From Desulfosporosinus sp. FKB (GTDB lineage: Bacteria > Bacillota > Desulfitobacteriia > Desulfitobacteriales > Desulfitobacteriaceae): 64,000 nucleotides of DNA. Numbering within the stretch: position 1 is the stretch's first letter; each line of letters begins with the position of its first letter. The notes under the pieces were generated by a model that was not told where the DNA came from, ran no database searches, and was given only the letters and a program-made list of their open reading frames with translations. The stretch spans positions 1 to 64,000 of the forward strand of contig NZ_NADJ01000027.1 of the NCBI RefSeq assembly GCF_002196705.1, read 5' to 3'. A program made the translations under genes and the position numbers. Shown in pieces: positions 51,976 through 61,496 of this stretch.

Positions 51976-53328
51976 TTATTGGTCTTTCTTATTGACAATT
52001 ATTCCAATAACCATAATCACTGCGAAAATAATAAGATAATAAGGAATTTCCTTGCTATGAGCGTAACATGCAGCAACCACCATGAAGATGCAAGCTAATA
52101 CAGCGAGTGCCGGCATAAAGAAACGTTTAAAAAAGCTGAGGGATTTTTCCTTCGCCATCATCATGACGAAAATCGGAATATACATAGCATAAATCGTAAC
52201 AATGGGAAGTTCAGAGCTATCAAAGCTAAAGGGGCCAAACCATGAAACCGGCACCAAATTTGCACCATAGAAATAAAGGAGCCATACAGCACTTAACAAA
52301 AGGCCGAAAATAGAAGAGTTTGTCGGCATATTTGTATTCTGGTCAATGCTTTTAAGCACTTCCGGCTTTGGCCCCATATTCCTGGCGGCCAAAGAGTATA
52401 AACCGCGTGTGCAACCTAGCATCAGACCGTTTAGTGTTCCGAGGCAGGAAATAACAACGAAAACAAACAGAACGACACCGCCGGCGTTTGAGAAAACAGT
52501 GGAGAATGCTAATTTTGCGCCCTGTTCGCCGCCTTTCATCATAACACTGTTACTTACTGCGCCTGCAAGACCCGTATAATATAAGATATAGAGTAAGACC
52601 ACAAAGATCGTACCAAAGGTAAGAGCTATAGGTAAGTTCTTTTTAGCATTTTTAAGCTCGGCATTAATACTAGTTGCAATAATCCATCCTTCGTAAGCGA
52701 AAGCAGTAGCAACGACTGCGGTAAATAAGGGATTGCTGGTTGTAACCTTTGCGATAGGACCGCTAGTAAAATTACTTATTAAAATTCCGTTTTTAAGACC
52801 AACGATCGTTCCAAAGAGAGCCATTAGAACCAAAGGAATAATTTTAATTACTGTGGTTGAGACCTGAAATTTACCGGCTAGTTTTGGCGAGAGAGCGTTT
52901 AAAGCATAGCTTGCAACGAGAAAAAAGCCTGAAATAGACATAGCTTCTCCGCCTGTGATATTCCAACCTAATAGAACACAGGTATATCTCGCAGAAACCC
53001 AAGCAAGAACTGAGGTGAGCGTAGGATAATAGATTGTTGCCATAAACCATCCGACAAAATATCCATACTTACTCCCTAGTGCAACTTCAGCGTAATCAAC
53101 AAGGCCATTTACTTTTTCGTATCGCGTAGCCATAATTGCGAATACATAAGCGCAGACAACCATAATAATTCCGCCGATAACCCAGGCCAAAATTCCCAGG
53201 GGAAGATTACCGCCCGTTGCAACGAGAATCTTTTCCGCTTTGAAGAATACGCCGCTGCCTATAACGATACCGATGACCATTGCAATTGCGGTCAATAGAC
53301 CATACTTCTTTTCTAAGACATTTTCCAA
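51976..53328 (-). CDS. APC family amino acid permease
   Basis: A 450-residue, twelve-helix permease of the APC (LAT-like) type. GIVIGSGVFFKAEKIL at the N-terminus is the conserved substrate-binding helix 1 break, and FAYEGWIIATSINAELKNAKKNLP matches the helix 6-7 region. The substrate is probably an amino acid. It starts at TTG with AAGGAAGG upstream, at somewhat long spacing. No neighbouring enzyme gene suggests which amino acid. Confidence 0.87.
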   Translation of the reverse strand: MENVLEKKYGLLTAIAMVIGIVIGSGVFFKAEKILVATGGNLPLGILAWVIGGIIMVVCAYVFAIMATRYEKVNGLVDYAEVALGSKYGYFVGWFMATIYYPTLTSVLAWVSARYTCVLLGWNITGGEAMSISGFFLVASYALNALSPKLAGKFQVSTTVIKIIPLVLMALFGTIVGLKNGILISNFTSGPIAKVTTSNPLFTAVVATAFAYEGWIIATSINAELKNAKKNLPIALTFGTIFVVLLYILYYTGLAGAVSNSVMMKGGEQGAKLAFSTVFSNAGGVVLFVFVVISCLGTLNGLMLGCTRGLYSLAARNMGPKPEVLKSIDQNTNMPTNSSIFGLLLSAVWLLYFYGANLVPVSWFGPFSFDSSELPIVTIYAMYIPIFVMMMAKEKSLSFFKRFFMPALAVLACIFMVVAACYAHSKEIPYYLIIFAVIMVIGIIVNKKDQ

Positions 53329-53493
53329 TTAGTTATCATCCTTCCTTTCTTTTTTAACAGCAACCCTTTATTTTTCGACATAGACGTTGATTTCCCTTTA
53401 AATATATCGCAAAAAACTTAAAATTTACTATATAACATTAATGAATCATTTATCTGATCTATTACAAATACTCCAAACAAAAAAGGGCTTTAA

Positions 53494-54483
53494 CTAAATG
53501 TCAAGTGTTGGACGTTGTGACAAGCAATCGATACACATTGGCGGCTCCAAGTTATCAAATACTCGCTTGCCGCACTGAGAGCAAAACCGTCGCTTTCCTT
53601 GGTATAAAAGAACTTTGCCGGTCAGCAAACGATAGGTCAACGATTTAACTTCTATACTTAAAGCTTTAGAGCGACATATACTGATACATCGCTGACAGAG
53701 GACGCATTTTAAGGGTTCATAAATCAAGGATAATTGCTCTTCATCTTCCCTTTTCGTTAAAGCCTCTTGCGGACAAATCGTTGGACACTCACCGCAATCT
53801 GTACAATTTTCACTCACATTTAAGACAGGCAGCGGGAGCGCTTTAACCTCAGATTGACGGGATTTCCAGGTTTCGCTCAAGAGCTGCCGTGTCTTAGGTA
53901 TATGATACATTTCTTCGGAATCAGCCTTCGCAAAGATTGCTTCGAATTTCTGACGTTGAGATAAGACCGTTTCCCCGAGTTCAGAGTCCCTGTTGCCATC
54001 ATCAGGCGCGACTTTAATCCCTATTGGAGGATGACCTTTCCAGGCATTATGCACTTCTTTGAACGTTTCTACGCTTATTCTACAGGCGTTTTTATCAGGA
54101 CAATCTGCACACACACCGGTAAAGATCTTCACTTCCTTCTCCCGGGCATACAGCATCAGAGCCAGCCATAAATCCCGATCGATAATTCCCAGACAAGGAA
54201 TTTCCTGACCTGCTGGAATTGCTTGCGGACAGTTCAAAATAACTTTCCCGGAAGCTCGAATATATTCATGAAGCTGATCAGAACTGCGGAGAACAAACCC
54301 ATCACTTGGACAAACGGCCATACAAATCCCACACTCTGTGCAGCGTTTGGCGTCGAGTTCAAAATATAAAGAAATGGCTTGATGGGGACAAGAGTCAATA
54401 CATAAACGGCAAATATTATCCGATGCTTTTTTACCATTGAGACAATTATTGTGATTAAATACGATTTGACAATTATAAAACAT
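53494..54483 (-). CDS. multi-cluster ferredoxin-type protein
   Basis: A 329-residue soluble polyferredoxin. CRLCIDSCPHQAI and CTECGICMAVCP occur in the first 65 residues, CADCPDKNACR near 130, CTDCGECPTICP and CVLCQRCISICRS near 230-270. A rubredoxin-like CSQCG...CIDC pair lies at the C-terminus. It could carry four [4Fe-4S] clusters and one zinc or iron. GAGGTG precedes the ATG. It lies downstream of the hydrogenase operon on the same strand but behind a hairpin, so it may be separately expressed or a read-through partner. Confidence 0.85.
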   Translation of the reverse strand: MFYNCQIVFNHNNCLNGKKASDNICRLCIDSCPHQAISLYFELDAKRCTECGICMAVCPSDGFVLRSSDQLHEYIRASGKVILNCPQAIPAGQEIPCLGIIDRDLWLALMLYAREKEVKIFTGVCADCPDKNACRISVETFKEVHNAWKGHPPIGIKVAPDDGNRDSELGETVLSQRQKFEAIFAKADSEEMYHIPKTRQLLSETWKSRQSEVKALPLPVLNVSENCTDCGECPTICPQEALTKREDEEQLSLIYEPLKCVLCQRCISICRSKALSIEVKSLTYRLLTGKVLLYQGKRRFCSQCGKRVFDNLEPPMCIDCLSQRPTLDI

Positions 54484-54516
54484 TAAAGCACCTCTTCTGT
54501 GCAACCCATGTTTACA

Positions 54517-54551
54517 TTAAATTAGGGGTTGTTCAGCAACCCCTAATTTAA
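54517..54551 (-). terminator. hairpin between hydrogenase operon and polyferredoxin gene
   Basis: TTAAATTAGGGGTTG and CAACCCCTAATTTAA form a perfect 15-bp stem with a 5-base loop 66 bases after the membrane-subunit stop. Confidence 0.8.
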
Positions 54552-54617
54552 CTCATCTTAAAATAAGTCAAACACCCGTACCATCTTTAGTTTGTATTTG
54601 ACTAAGACTCATAACGC

Positions 54618-55841
54618 TTATTTTGCAGTGACAGCGTAATCGCCATTTTCAGTCGTTGTACCTTCAACGGCTTCTGTTCCTCGATGTTCAATAATATTGA
54701 AGTTTTCAACGATGAACAGATATGCTAAACAAGCTATGGAAACCAATCCCAGGCTGACAATAAACTCTGTCCAAGCAGGGAAATAATGACCGCCGTATTG
54801 GTTCAGATATTTTCCCATGCCTGTGAACACAACATCAAACCTGTTCAAGATTACTCCTGCTACATCCAGTACTCCAAACCACAGTAAACCTTTCCGCGTA
54901 CCGGATAAGGAACTGAAAGCTATGATTATGGGGATGATTACACCAAAGAGCAGCTCGCTGAGGAACAAAATACTCGGCAAATCAAAAGCAAAAGCATTGG
55001 CAAAGGTTCCTTTAACGGCCATATCCACGATCTTTAAGATTAAATACAAGATCATTGCTCCGCCGGAAATTCTGACCAGCCCTCTTAGAACAGGGATTTC
55101 AACTTTATGATTAAATGCCTTCCCCGCCAGACTGCTTTCAACAATGATCATGCCTGCTCCGACAAAAAACGAGGACAACAGGAAGAACGGCGGCAGAAAG
55201 ACCGACCACCAGAGCGGATTCTCTTTACCAACCATTATGTAAAACAGTTCGCCCAGGGATGATTGGTGTAATGTCGGCAGGGTAATACCAACAATCAGCA
55301 ATACAGGCATTGCTTTCTTGAGGTATTTGTGTAAGCCTCTAAAAACTTTCTCTGTTGCTACTTCACAGAATTCTAAGATCTGAATCACCGTATAACAAGA
55401 AACGCACCAGAAAACTTCAAACAAGACACTGGTATGTCCCCATGATACATAAGGTCTCCAGAAGTTGAACCACTGTCCTACTTCAATTAACAATCCAAGT
55501 ACGACGACAATATAACCTAATAATGAGGTCAACATGGTACTTCTCGCTATTGAATAAAACTTATCCCGGCGTAAAACGTAGATTATAAGGCATGTTCCAT
55601 ATCCGCCGCCTGCCAGAGCTACCCCTAACAGTACGTCAAAAGCAATCCACAGCCCCCAGGGCCATTGGTCATTCAGATTGGTTGCAGCTCCTAGGCCGAA
55701 GATAAAACGCACCAGGATTACTGCTATGGCCGCGACCGCTATGGCCATAAACACTAATCGCATGGGGGTTAATCTAAATCGCCATCTGAGACTGTGATGT
55801 TTTTTTCCTGCTTCTTTTTCGAATGTGGTAATAATATCCAT
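54618..55841 (-). CDS. NrfD/HybB-type integral membrane subunit of the hydrogenase
   Basis: A 407-residue quinone-reactive membrane protein of the NrfD/PsrC family with nine to ten helices (FDVLLGVALAGGGYGTCLI near residue 65; VFWCVSCYT near 145). It accepts electrons from the HybA-like ferredoxin and reduces menaquinone, or runs in reverse. GGAGGGGAAATC decides the start MDIITTF. It lies 33 bases after the ferredoxin gene as third gene of the operon. Confidence 0.9.
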   Translation of the reverse strand: MDIITTFEKEAGKKHHSLRWRFRLTPMRLVFMAIAVAAIAVILVRFIFGLGAATNLNDQWPWGLWIAFDVLLGVALAGGGYGTCLIIYVLRRDKFYSIARSTMLTSLLGYIVVVLGLLIEVGQWFNFWRPYVSWGHTSVLFEVFWCVSCYTVIQILEFCEVATEKVFRGLHKYLKKAMPVLLIVGITLPTLHQSSLGELFYIMVGKENPLWWSVFLPPFFLLSSFFVGAGMIIVESSLAGKAFNHKVEIPVLRGLVRISGGAMILYLILKIVDMAVKGTFANAFAFDLPSILFLSELLFGVIIPIIIAFSSLSGTRKGLLWFGVLDVAGVILNRFDVVFTGMGKYLNQYGGHYFPAWTEFIVSLGLVSIACLAYLFIVENFNIIEHRGTEAVEGTTTENGDYAVTAK

Positions 55842-55874
55842 GATTTCCCCTCCATTCATTTGTAATTTCTGAAA

Positions 55875-56651
55875 TTACTCCAAAGGTTCCTTATTTTTGT
55901 TGTTATAAATATATAAGCCTGCTAACACAGCTGCCCAAGTACCCCCTATAAATGGTGTAAGTTTCATATATCCCTCCGTGTAAGAAGGCAGCGACTTGGT
56001 GGTTACATCCGTCCTGAATCTCAAATCTTCAAACGGTACATCTGAAATATATAACCAGGATGTTCCCCCTGCTTCTTTTTCGCCAAAAACTCGGTTAACA
56101 TAACCATTATCTTTGATTCTCTTTTTAGCTTCGGCCAACAATTGGTCCCTGTCCCCAAATGTAATAGCTCCTGTCGGGCAAACTGAAGTACATGCTGTTT
56201 CCTGGTTATTGGTAACTCTTGACGGGCACATCTGGCATTTGCTTACTCCGGGAATGGCTTTTTTCCATTCGTATCTCAATATGTCAAATGGGCAGGCCAT
56301 CATGCAATAACGGCAGCCTACGCACAGCTTCTGATCATAAACAACCGGTCCCTCGGGAAGCTTCTTTAATGCTTTAGAGAAACATGCTGAGACACAGGCA
56401 GGATCTTCACAATGAAAACATTGAGTTTTAACGTATCTTCCCACAGACGAGCCGTTTTTCTTGACATCATAACGATTTATTGAGGTCCATTCATCCGGCC
56501 ACAAGCCTTTGTTGGGTTCCTTAGCTCTATCTTCAGCAGTTTTGTTCTTTTCCTGCGAATCCCAAGGGAGTTCATTCCATAATTTGCAGGCTACCGAACA
56601 GCTTTCACAACCGATACATTTTGGTATATCTACGAGTATTCCTTTTGACAT
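55875..56651 (-). CDS. HybA-like four-cluster ferredoxin subunit of the hydrogenase
   Basis: A 258-residue protein with sixteen cysteines in four groups: CIGCESCSVAC, CFHCEDPACVSAC, CVGCRYCMMACP and CQMCPSRV...ACTSVCP. This is the DMSO-reductase/HybA electron-transfer type. A C-terminal membrane helix (AAVLAGLYIY) anchors it. There is no export signal of its own, so it may be co-exported with the Tat-bearing catalytic subunit. GGAGGTG precedes the ATG; 13 bases separate it from the catalytic gene. Confidence 0.92.
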   Translation of the reverse strand: MSKGILVDIPKCIGCESCSVACKLWNELPWDSQEKNKTAEDRAKEPNKGLWPDEWTSINRYDVKKNGSSVGRYVKTQCFHCEDPACVSACFSKALKKLPEGPVVYDQKLCVGCRYCMMACPFDILRYEWKKAIPGVSKCQMCPSRVTNNQETACTSVCPTGAITFGDRDQLLAEAKKRIKDNGYVNRVFGEKEAGGTSWLYISDVPFEDLRFRTDVTTKSLPSYTEGYMKLTPFIGGTWAAVLAGLYIYNNKNKEPLE

Positions 56652-56664
56652 TTTCTTTCACCTC

Positions 56665-58236
56665 CTACATATTGTCTGATTTTTTAGCAATAAACTCTGA
56701 AGCCCGGGAAATATAAGTAGTATGCAGTAGTTCTTCTGCTTTTTCACTCATCGGAGCGGTTAAGAAATCTGCATAGACTTCCTTGATTTGAGGATTATCG
56801 TAACTGTTGCGAAGTGTTGCCTTAGCATCAATTTGATATAACGAGGCAGCACGTCGATTGCGGACTTCATCTGAAGGGGGAGCAGCTGCCCGGGGTTGTC
56901 CGCCGCCATACTCACAGCCTCCGGGACAAGCCATCACTTCAATGAAATCCCACGGAGCATTACCGCCTTTAATTTGATCCATAACCGTTCTGGCATTAGC
57001 CAAACCGGAAATAACAGCAACTCTCATATTGCCAATCCCAGGAATATTAACTGTCGCATCTTTTACACCCTGCATTCCTCTCACAGGTGTTAGATCCCAA
57101 AGTGCTGAAGGCGGCTGTTGCCCGGTCACAAGATAATAAGCAGAACGAGCTGCAGCTTCCATGACACCGCCGGTGGTACCAAAGATTACTCCTGCCCCTG
57201 TGCCGGTACCCATCAACTGATCATACTGATCATCAGGCAGAGAAGCAAAATCAATCCCGGATCTCTTGATCATTCTGGCAAGTTCTCTGGTTGTCAGAAC
57301 GACATCCACATCTGGTGTAACTTTATTATCCTTTAATTCTTTTTGCGCCGAAACCATTTCAGGACGCTGACATTCAAATTTCTTGGCTGTACAAGGCATG
57401 ATGGCTACTGAAAAGATCTTTTTGGGATCTACATTCTTCTTTTCAGCATAATAGGTTTTCATAAGAGTTCCTTCCATCTGCTGAGGAGACTTCGCTGATG
57501 ATAAATTAGGGATAAGTTCAGGATAAAAATATTCGACAAACTTAACCCAACCTGGACAACATGAAGTGAGTTGAGGGAGAGGCTTTTTCAAATCGCCTTT
57601 AACCCGTTTAAGAAGTTCTGTTCCTTCTTCCATAATTGTCAGGTCAGCAGTGAAGTTCGTATCAAATATTACGTCAAAACCTAATTTTCTTAAGGCTGCA
57701 ACTTGTTTGCCCTGAACATTCGTTCCGACAGGCAGACCAAATTCTTCACCAAGACCAATACGTGTTGCGGGCGCAGTCTGAACTACAACTGTGACATTTG
57801 GATCGGCAATAGCTTTAAAGACTTTATCCGTTTCATCCCGTTCAGAAATTGCCCCGGAAGGACACCATTGGGTACACTGTCCGCAATTTACACAAACAAA
57901 TTCATTTTTAATTGGCAGTTCATAATTTCCAAACACAGATTGAACTTTCTCACATACTTCAATACATTGACCACAAAGAATACACTTTTGGTCATCTCTG
58001 ACAATTGAAGGATTCAGCGGATCAATAGGAACCCGGCCGCGAACATTGGTTGGCCAGCTGCCTGGCGCATTGTATTGAGCCGGCATCCAACCTTTTCCAC
58101 CGGCAGCACTATCAGCTGTTGCCACTTCGCCGCATCCCGCCAAACTTAACGAGACACCGGTTAAACTTGCTCCTCCAACAATTTTAAGAAAAGAACGTCT
58201 GGACAATTTTTTTACTTGCCCTGCTTTGCTTGCCAT
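56665..58236 (-). CDS. Tat-exported, probably lipid-anchored [FeFe] hydrogenase
   Basis: A 523-residue [FeFe] hydrogenase that oxidises or makes H2. A twin-arginine signal (RRSFLK, Arg13-14) is followed by a lipobox-like LAGC with Cys34. Two [4Fe-4S] motifs follow (Cys85-88-91-95 and 115-118-121-125), and the H-cluster motifs are complete: TSCCPGW (224-230), MPCTAKKFE (280-288) and MACPGGCEYGGGQ (435-447). The [2Fe-2S] and His-ligated N-terminal clusters of clostridial HydA are absent. With the HybA- and NrfD-like subunits it forms a respiratory complex on the outer membrane face. GGTGG lies 8 bases before the ATG chosen. Confidence 0.94.
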   Translation of the reverse strand: MASKAGQVKKLSRRSFLKIVGGASLTGVSLSLAGCGEVATADSAAGGKGWMPAQYNAPGSWPTNVRGRVPIDPLNPSIVRDDQKCILCGQCIEVCEKVQSVFGNYELPIKNEFVCVNCGQCTQWCPSGAISERDETDKVFKAIADPNVTVVVQTAPATRIGLGEEFGLPVGTNVQGKQVAALRKLGFDVIFDTNFTADLTIMEEGTELLKRVKGDLKKPLPQLTSCCPGWVKFVEYFYPELIPNLSSAKSPQQMEGTLMKTYYAEKKNVDPKKIFSVAIMPCTAKKFECQRPEMVSAQKELKDNKVTPDVDVVLTTRELARMIKRSGIDFASLPDDQYDQLMGTGTGAGVIFGTTGGVMEAAARSAYYLVTGQQPPSALWDLTPVRGMQGVKDATVNIPGIGNMRVAVISGLANARTVMDQIKGGNAPWDFIEVMACPGGCEYGGGQPRAAAPPSDEVRNRRAASLYQIDAKATLRNSYDNPQIKEVYADFLTAPMSEKAEELLHTTYISRASEFIAKKSDNM

Positions 58237-58248
58237 GTGTTTTACCAC

Positions 58249-58672
58249 CTTTTTGTAACTCTCTTCTTTTTGTAAATCTTTTTGTAAATTTGTTAGTTAA
58301 TTGCCGTGAAAGTCTAATTCGTTTCATCTAGTTGTTCAGTTGTTTCAGTTGTTTGAGATAGTTATAATAGTTAGAATTTTTCAATAAGTTAAAACTTTCA
58401 CATGTTTTTGTGAAGATTTACACTTTCACATGACGAAAGTTTGGTAAAGTAGTGAAGACATTTTTCCCCTTTTGAGGATGATCAGAATTTCATATGTAGA
58501 ACAAAAAGACGCCCCTTTCTATAAAACTTTAACTTGGTCAGAATAATAACATTTTTTAGTTTAATCTCTTTAATGGTATCTGTCTTCCTTATGAACATAA
58601 AAAAAATTTTTTTTAAATAAATAAATCCATCAGAGTTATTAAAATAAAAATGAATTTTTTAAAGCGCACTTT
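58249..58672. promoter_or_regulatory. hydrogenase operon control region with inverted repeats
   Basis: No gene. The region is strongly AT-rich. TTCACATGTTTTTGTGAA at 58397-58414 is a perfect 6-bp inverted repeat with a six-base spacer, and ACTTTCacatgacGAAAGT follows at 58422-58440. TTCACA/TGTGAA half-sites recall Rex or CRP/FNR boxes, but their order and spacing fit none exactly. Confidence 0.5.
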
Positions 58673-58697
58673 AAAAAACCGAGGCTAAAGCCCCGGT
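58673..58697 (-). terminator. terminator of the aldo/keto reductase gene
   Basis: Read on the minus strand, ACCGGGGCT-tt-AGCCTCGGT is followed by TTTTTT, a good intrinsic terminator about 140 bases beyond the reductase stop. Confidence 0.75.
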
Positions 58698-58837
58698 CCT
58701 CCAATTGTCCTGTCATATCCTTGATTTTAACGTTGTAACCATGGAATCCATAGTACGCTGTTTAACATATTTTATCTGCATTTTAATAATTAATTTTAAA
58801 CTTAAGTGGTTCTTAGAGTGGCCTAAAATTCACCAAT

Positions 58838-59983
58838 TTATTCCTTTCTTGACGGAAACTGAGGTGTTGCATCGAAGACGACAGAAACATCTTTGAGGTG
58901 CTCTGTGATCTTCAAATGCTGTGGACACGCTTTTTCACATTCTTTACAGCCAATACAGTCACTTGCCCTGCCATGATTCGCCGCAAGGTTCAAATAATAG
59001 ACAAACTGACTGGAAAAGTTATTCGTCGTAGCACGTTTGGTACTATTATATAAGGCAAAGTAATCCGGAATAGCAATCTTTTTCGGACAGCCTTTTTCGC
59101 AATATCTACAGATTGTACAAGGAATTGCTGTATTTTCGTTGATCACTTCGGTTACTTGATTGATAACGTTGTACTCTTCTTCGTTCAAAGGTTTGAAGTC
59201 TGCCATATAGGAAGTATTATCAATAACTTGTTGTATACTATTCATTCCGCTTAGTACCATGAAGACTCCTTCCTGACTGGCAGCAAATCGGATTGCCCAG
59301 GATGGAACAGAAGCCTGATGATTGTATTCTTTCATTACCTTTTCTGCTTTTTCCGGTACTAAGGCAAGCGAGCCTCCTTTACATGGCTCCATGACGATAA
59401 GCGGCTTATTATGCTTTCTAGCGACCTCATAACACCTTCTTGATTGAATGCTTGGATTTTCCCAGTCAATATAATTGATCTGTAACTGCACAAAATCCAA
59501 TTCGGGGTGAGCCGTTAAGATCTCATCCAATAATTCGGGTGAATCGTGGAATGACATCCCGAGATTTTTGATCTTACCCTCGTTCTTTTTATTCATCCCA
59601 AAACCGAAACTATCAAGTTCACAAGCCTTCTTATAGGTGACAACGCCGAGATTGTGAAGAAGATAATAATCGAAATACTCCACACCGCATTTTTCCAGTT
59701 GCTCATTAAAGACTTTTTCCTGGTCCTCTACAGTTTTTACATCTCTCATAGGAAGCTTTGTGGCAAGTTCAAACTCATCTCGTTGATGTCTTTTAACAAG
59801 AGCCTCTCTCATTACACTCTCACTCATGTAGCTATGGTAGACATATGCAGTATCAAAGTAGGTAAATCCATTCTCCAAAAAAGTATCAACAAGCTTGTTT
59901 ACCGTTTCTTTATCAACGGATGTTTGGTCATTCTTGTCCAGAAGCGGTAATCTCATGCAGCCAAAACCTAATTTTTTTTCCAT
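58838..59983 (-). CDS. Fe-S aldo/keto reductase
   Basis: A 381-residue protein. The N-terminal TIM barrel is of aldo/keto reductase type: GFGCMRLP, FDTAYVYH with catalytic Asp and Tyr, lysine in ATKLPM, DYYLLHNLG. It is followed by a ferredoxin-like tail with CTICRYCEKGCP (near 285) and CIGCKECEKACP (near 345). The reaction is unknown; such enzymes may take electrons from ferredoxin instead of NADPH. The ATG is chosen over an upstream TTG because GGAGAAAGG lies just before it. Confidence 0.9.
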   Translation of the reverse strand: MEKKLGFGCMRLPLLDKNDQTSVDKETVNKLVDTFLENGFTYFDTAYVYHSYMSESVMREALVKRHQRDEFELATKLPMRDVKTVEDQEKVFNEQLEKCGVEYFDYYLLHNLGVVTYKKACELDSFGFGMNKKNEGKIKNLGMSFHDSPELLDEILTAHPELDFVQLQINYIDWENPSIQSRRCYEVARKHNKPLIVMEPCKGGSLALVPEKAEKVMKEYNHQASVPSWAIRFAASQEGVFMVLSGMNSIQQVIDNTSYMADFKPLNEEEYNVINQVTEVINENTAIPCTICRYCEKGCPKKIAIPDYFALYNSTKRATTNNFSSQFVYYLNLAANHGRASDCIGCKECEKACPQHLKITEHLKDVSVVFDATPQFPSRKE

Positions 59984-60195
59984 CTTACGTTTTCCTTTCT
60001 CCTTCAAACCTTTTCTATGATTAATGATTTGAACGACAGTTCGTATTTTAACCTCCTGTCATAGTCTATCATTTAGAGTTAACTCCAAGTCAAGTCATTA
60101 ATTTTAAAGATAGTAATAAGGTTTTAAGCATTTCGTGGTTTTCCTGAGTGAGCTGAGTAACTATTTCGACTTCATGCATTTAGATGTAACGACTC

Positions 60196-60233
60196 TTGAC
60201 AAGCGGACCATTCTCCGTTTAAAATATACGGAG
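60196..60233 (+). promoter_or_regulatory. promoter and operator of the MFS gene
   Basis: TTGACA and TAAAAT are 18 bases apart. CTCCGT and ACGGAG, an inverted repeat with nine-base spacer (60213-60233), overlap the -10 box, and a further ggagag/ctcc repeat follows. A dyad here suits a MerR- or TetR-type drug-responsive regulator, which is not in the window. Confidence 0.65.
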
Positions 60234-60281
60234 AGTTCTCCACTTTTTATTGCATTGTCACTTTGAAAGGAGCCTAGTATT

Positions 60282-61496
60282 ATGCCCATATGGAAAAGAA
60301 ATTTATTAGTTTGTTGGTTTGGAATGTTTGTAGCAGGCATAGGTATGAGTCAAATTGCTCCTGTATTGCCGCTTTATATTCAGCACCTGGGAATTCATAG
60401 TGCCTCTTCGATTGCCCAACTGTCCGGAATAGCTTTTGGTGTTACCTATATTATTTCAGCTATTTTTTCACCGATATGGGGACATTTTGCCGACAAATTT
60501 GGACGAAAGCCAATGATTTTGCGAGCAAGTCTTGGCATGGCTCTAGTTATAGGATGTATGGGGTTTGCGCCGAATGTCTATGTATTGATTGGCTTAAGAT
60601 TATTGCAGGGCGCAATCACCGGTTATAGCACAGCATGTACTGCTTTAATTGCAACTCAAACCGATAAGGAACACGCTGGCTATGCTCTTGGTACACTTTC
60701 AACCGGAAGTATTGCAGGCTCTTTACTTGGTCCAATCATTGGCGGATTTATCGAAGAGAACTTTGGCTTTCAACCAGTATTTTTTATAACAGGTGCCTTG
60801 CTGTTGATTGCCTTTATTCTAACCCTTTTATTTGTGCAGGAATCTTTTGTTCGCAAGGATAAAGCGGCCATCGGTACCAAGGCAATGTTGAAGAATATCC
60901 CTGAAAAGAGTTTAACGATTACGTTACTCGTGACGTTCTTTGCTATTACTTTGGGACTATATTCAATTGAGCCTATTGTAACGGTTTATGTCACTCATTT
61001 AACAGCAGGTTCAGGTCATATCGCCCTGCTGGCAGGATTAGCATTCTCTGCCTCAGGTCTTGCCAATATTATTGCAGCTCCAAGATTGGGAAAACTCTCT
61101 GATAAAATAGGAGCTCATAAAGTTATGTTAGTCGCTCTTATTGCTGCCGGAATCATTTATATACCTCAAGCCTTTGTGCAAAACCCATGGCAATTGGTGG
61201 GACTGCGCTTTTTATTAGGATTAGCCATAGCAGGACTAAATCCTTCAGTTAATACCCTGGTTAAGAAAATTACACCAGAATCCCTAACAGCCGGAGTTTT
61301 TGGTTATACCATGTCGGCAGGATATTTGGGTGTCTTTGGAGGTTCGGTTTTAGGCGGGCAAGTGGCAGCCTACCTGGGCATTCACTATGTCTTTTTCATA
61401 ACCAGTGCATTATTACTAATCAATGCAGTCTGGGTATATTTTAAAGTCTATAGCAAACTTTGTTGCAGAGAGAAAAGTATCGATCTACTCAATTAG
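60282..61496 (+). CDS. MFS multidrug-type exporter (TetA/MdtG-like)
   Basis: A 404-residue, twelve-helix major facilitator. The loop 2-3 motif GHFADKFGRKP near residue 67 and the drug-antiporter motif in helix 5 (SIAGSLLGPIIGG near residue 145) are intact, and the second-half loop LGKLSDKIGAHK is seen. Efflux of drugs by proton antiport is likely. AAAGGAGCC precedes the ATG. It ends by overlapping the convergent adenine deaminase gene by 12 bases. Confidence 0.9.
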   Translation: MPIWKRNLLVCWFGMFVAGIGMSQIAPVLPLYIQHLGIHSASSIAQLSGIAFGVTYIISAIFSPIWGHFADKFGRKPMILRASLGMALVIGCMGFAPNVYVLIGLRLLQGAITGYSTACTALIATQTDKEHAGYALGTLSTGSIAGSLLGPIIGGFIEENFGFQPVFFITGALLLIAFILTLLFVQESFVRKDKAAIGTKAMLKNIPEKSLTITLLVTFFAITLGLYSIEPIVTVYVTHLTAGSGHIALLAGLAFSASGLANIIAAPRLGKLSDKIGAHKVMLVALIAAGIIYIPQAFVQNPWQLVGLRFLLGLAIAGLNPSVNTLVKKITPESLTAGVFGYTMSAGYLGVFGGSVLGGQVAAYLGIHYVFFITSALLLINAVWVYFKVYSKLCCREKSIDLLN

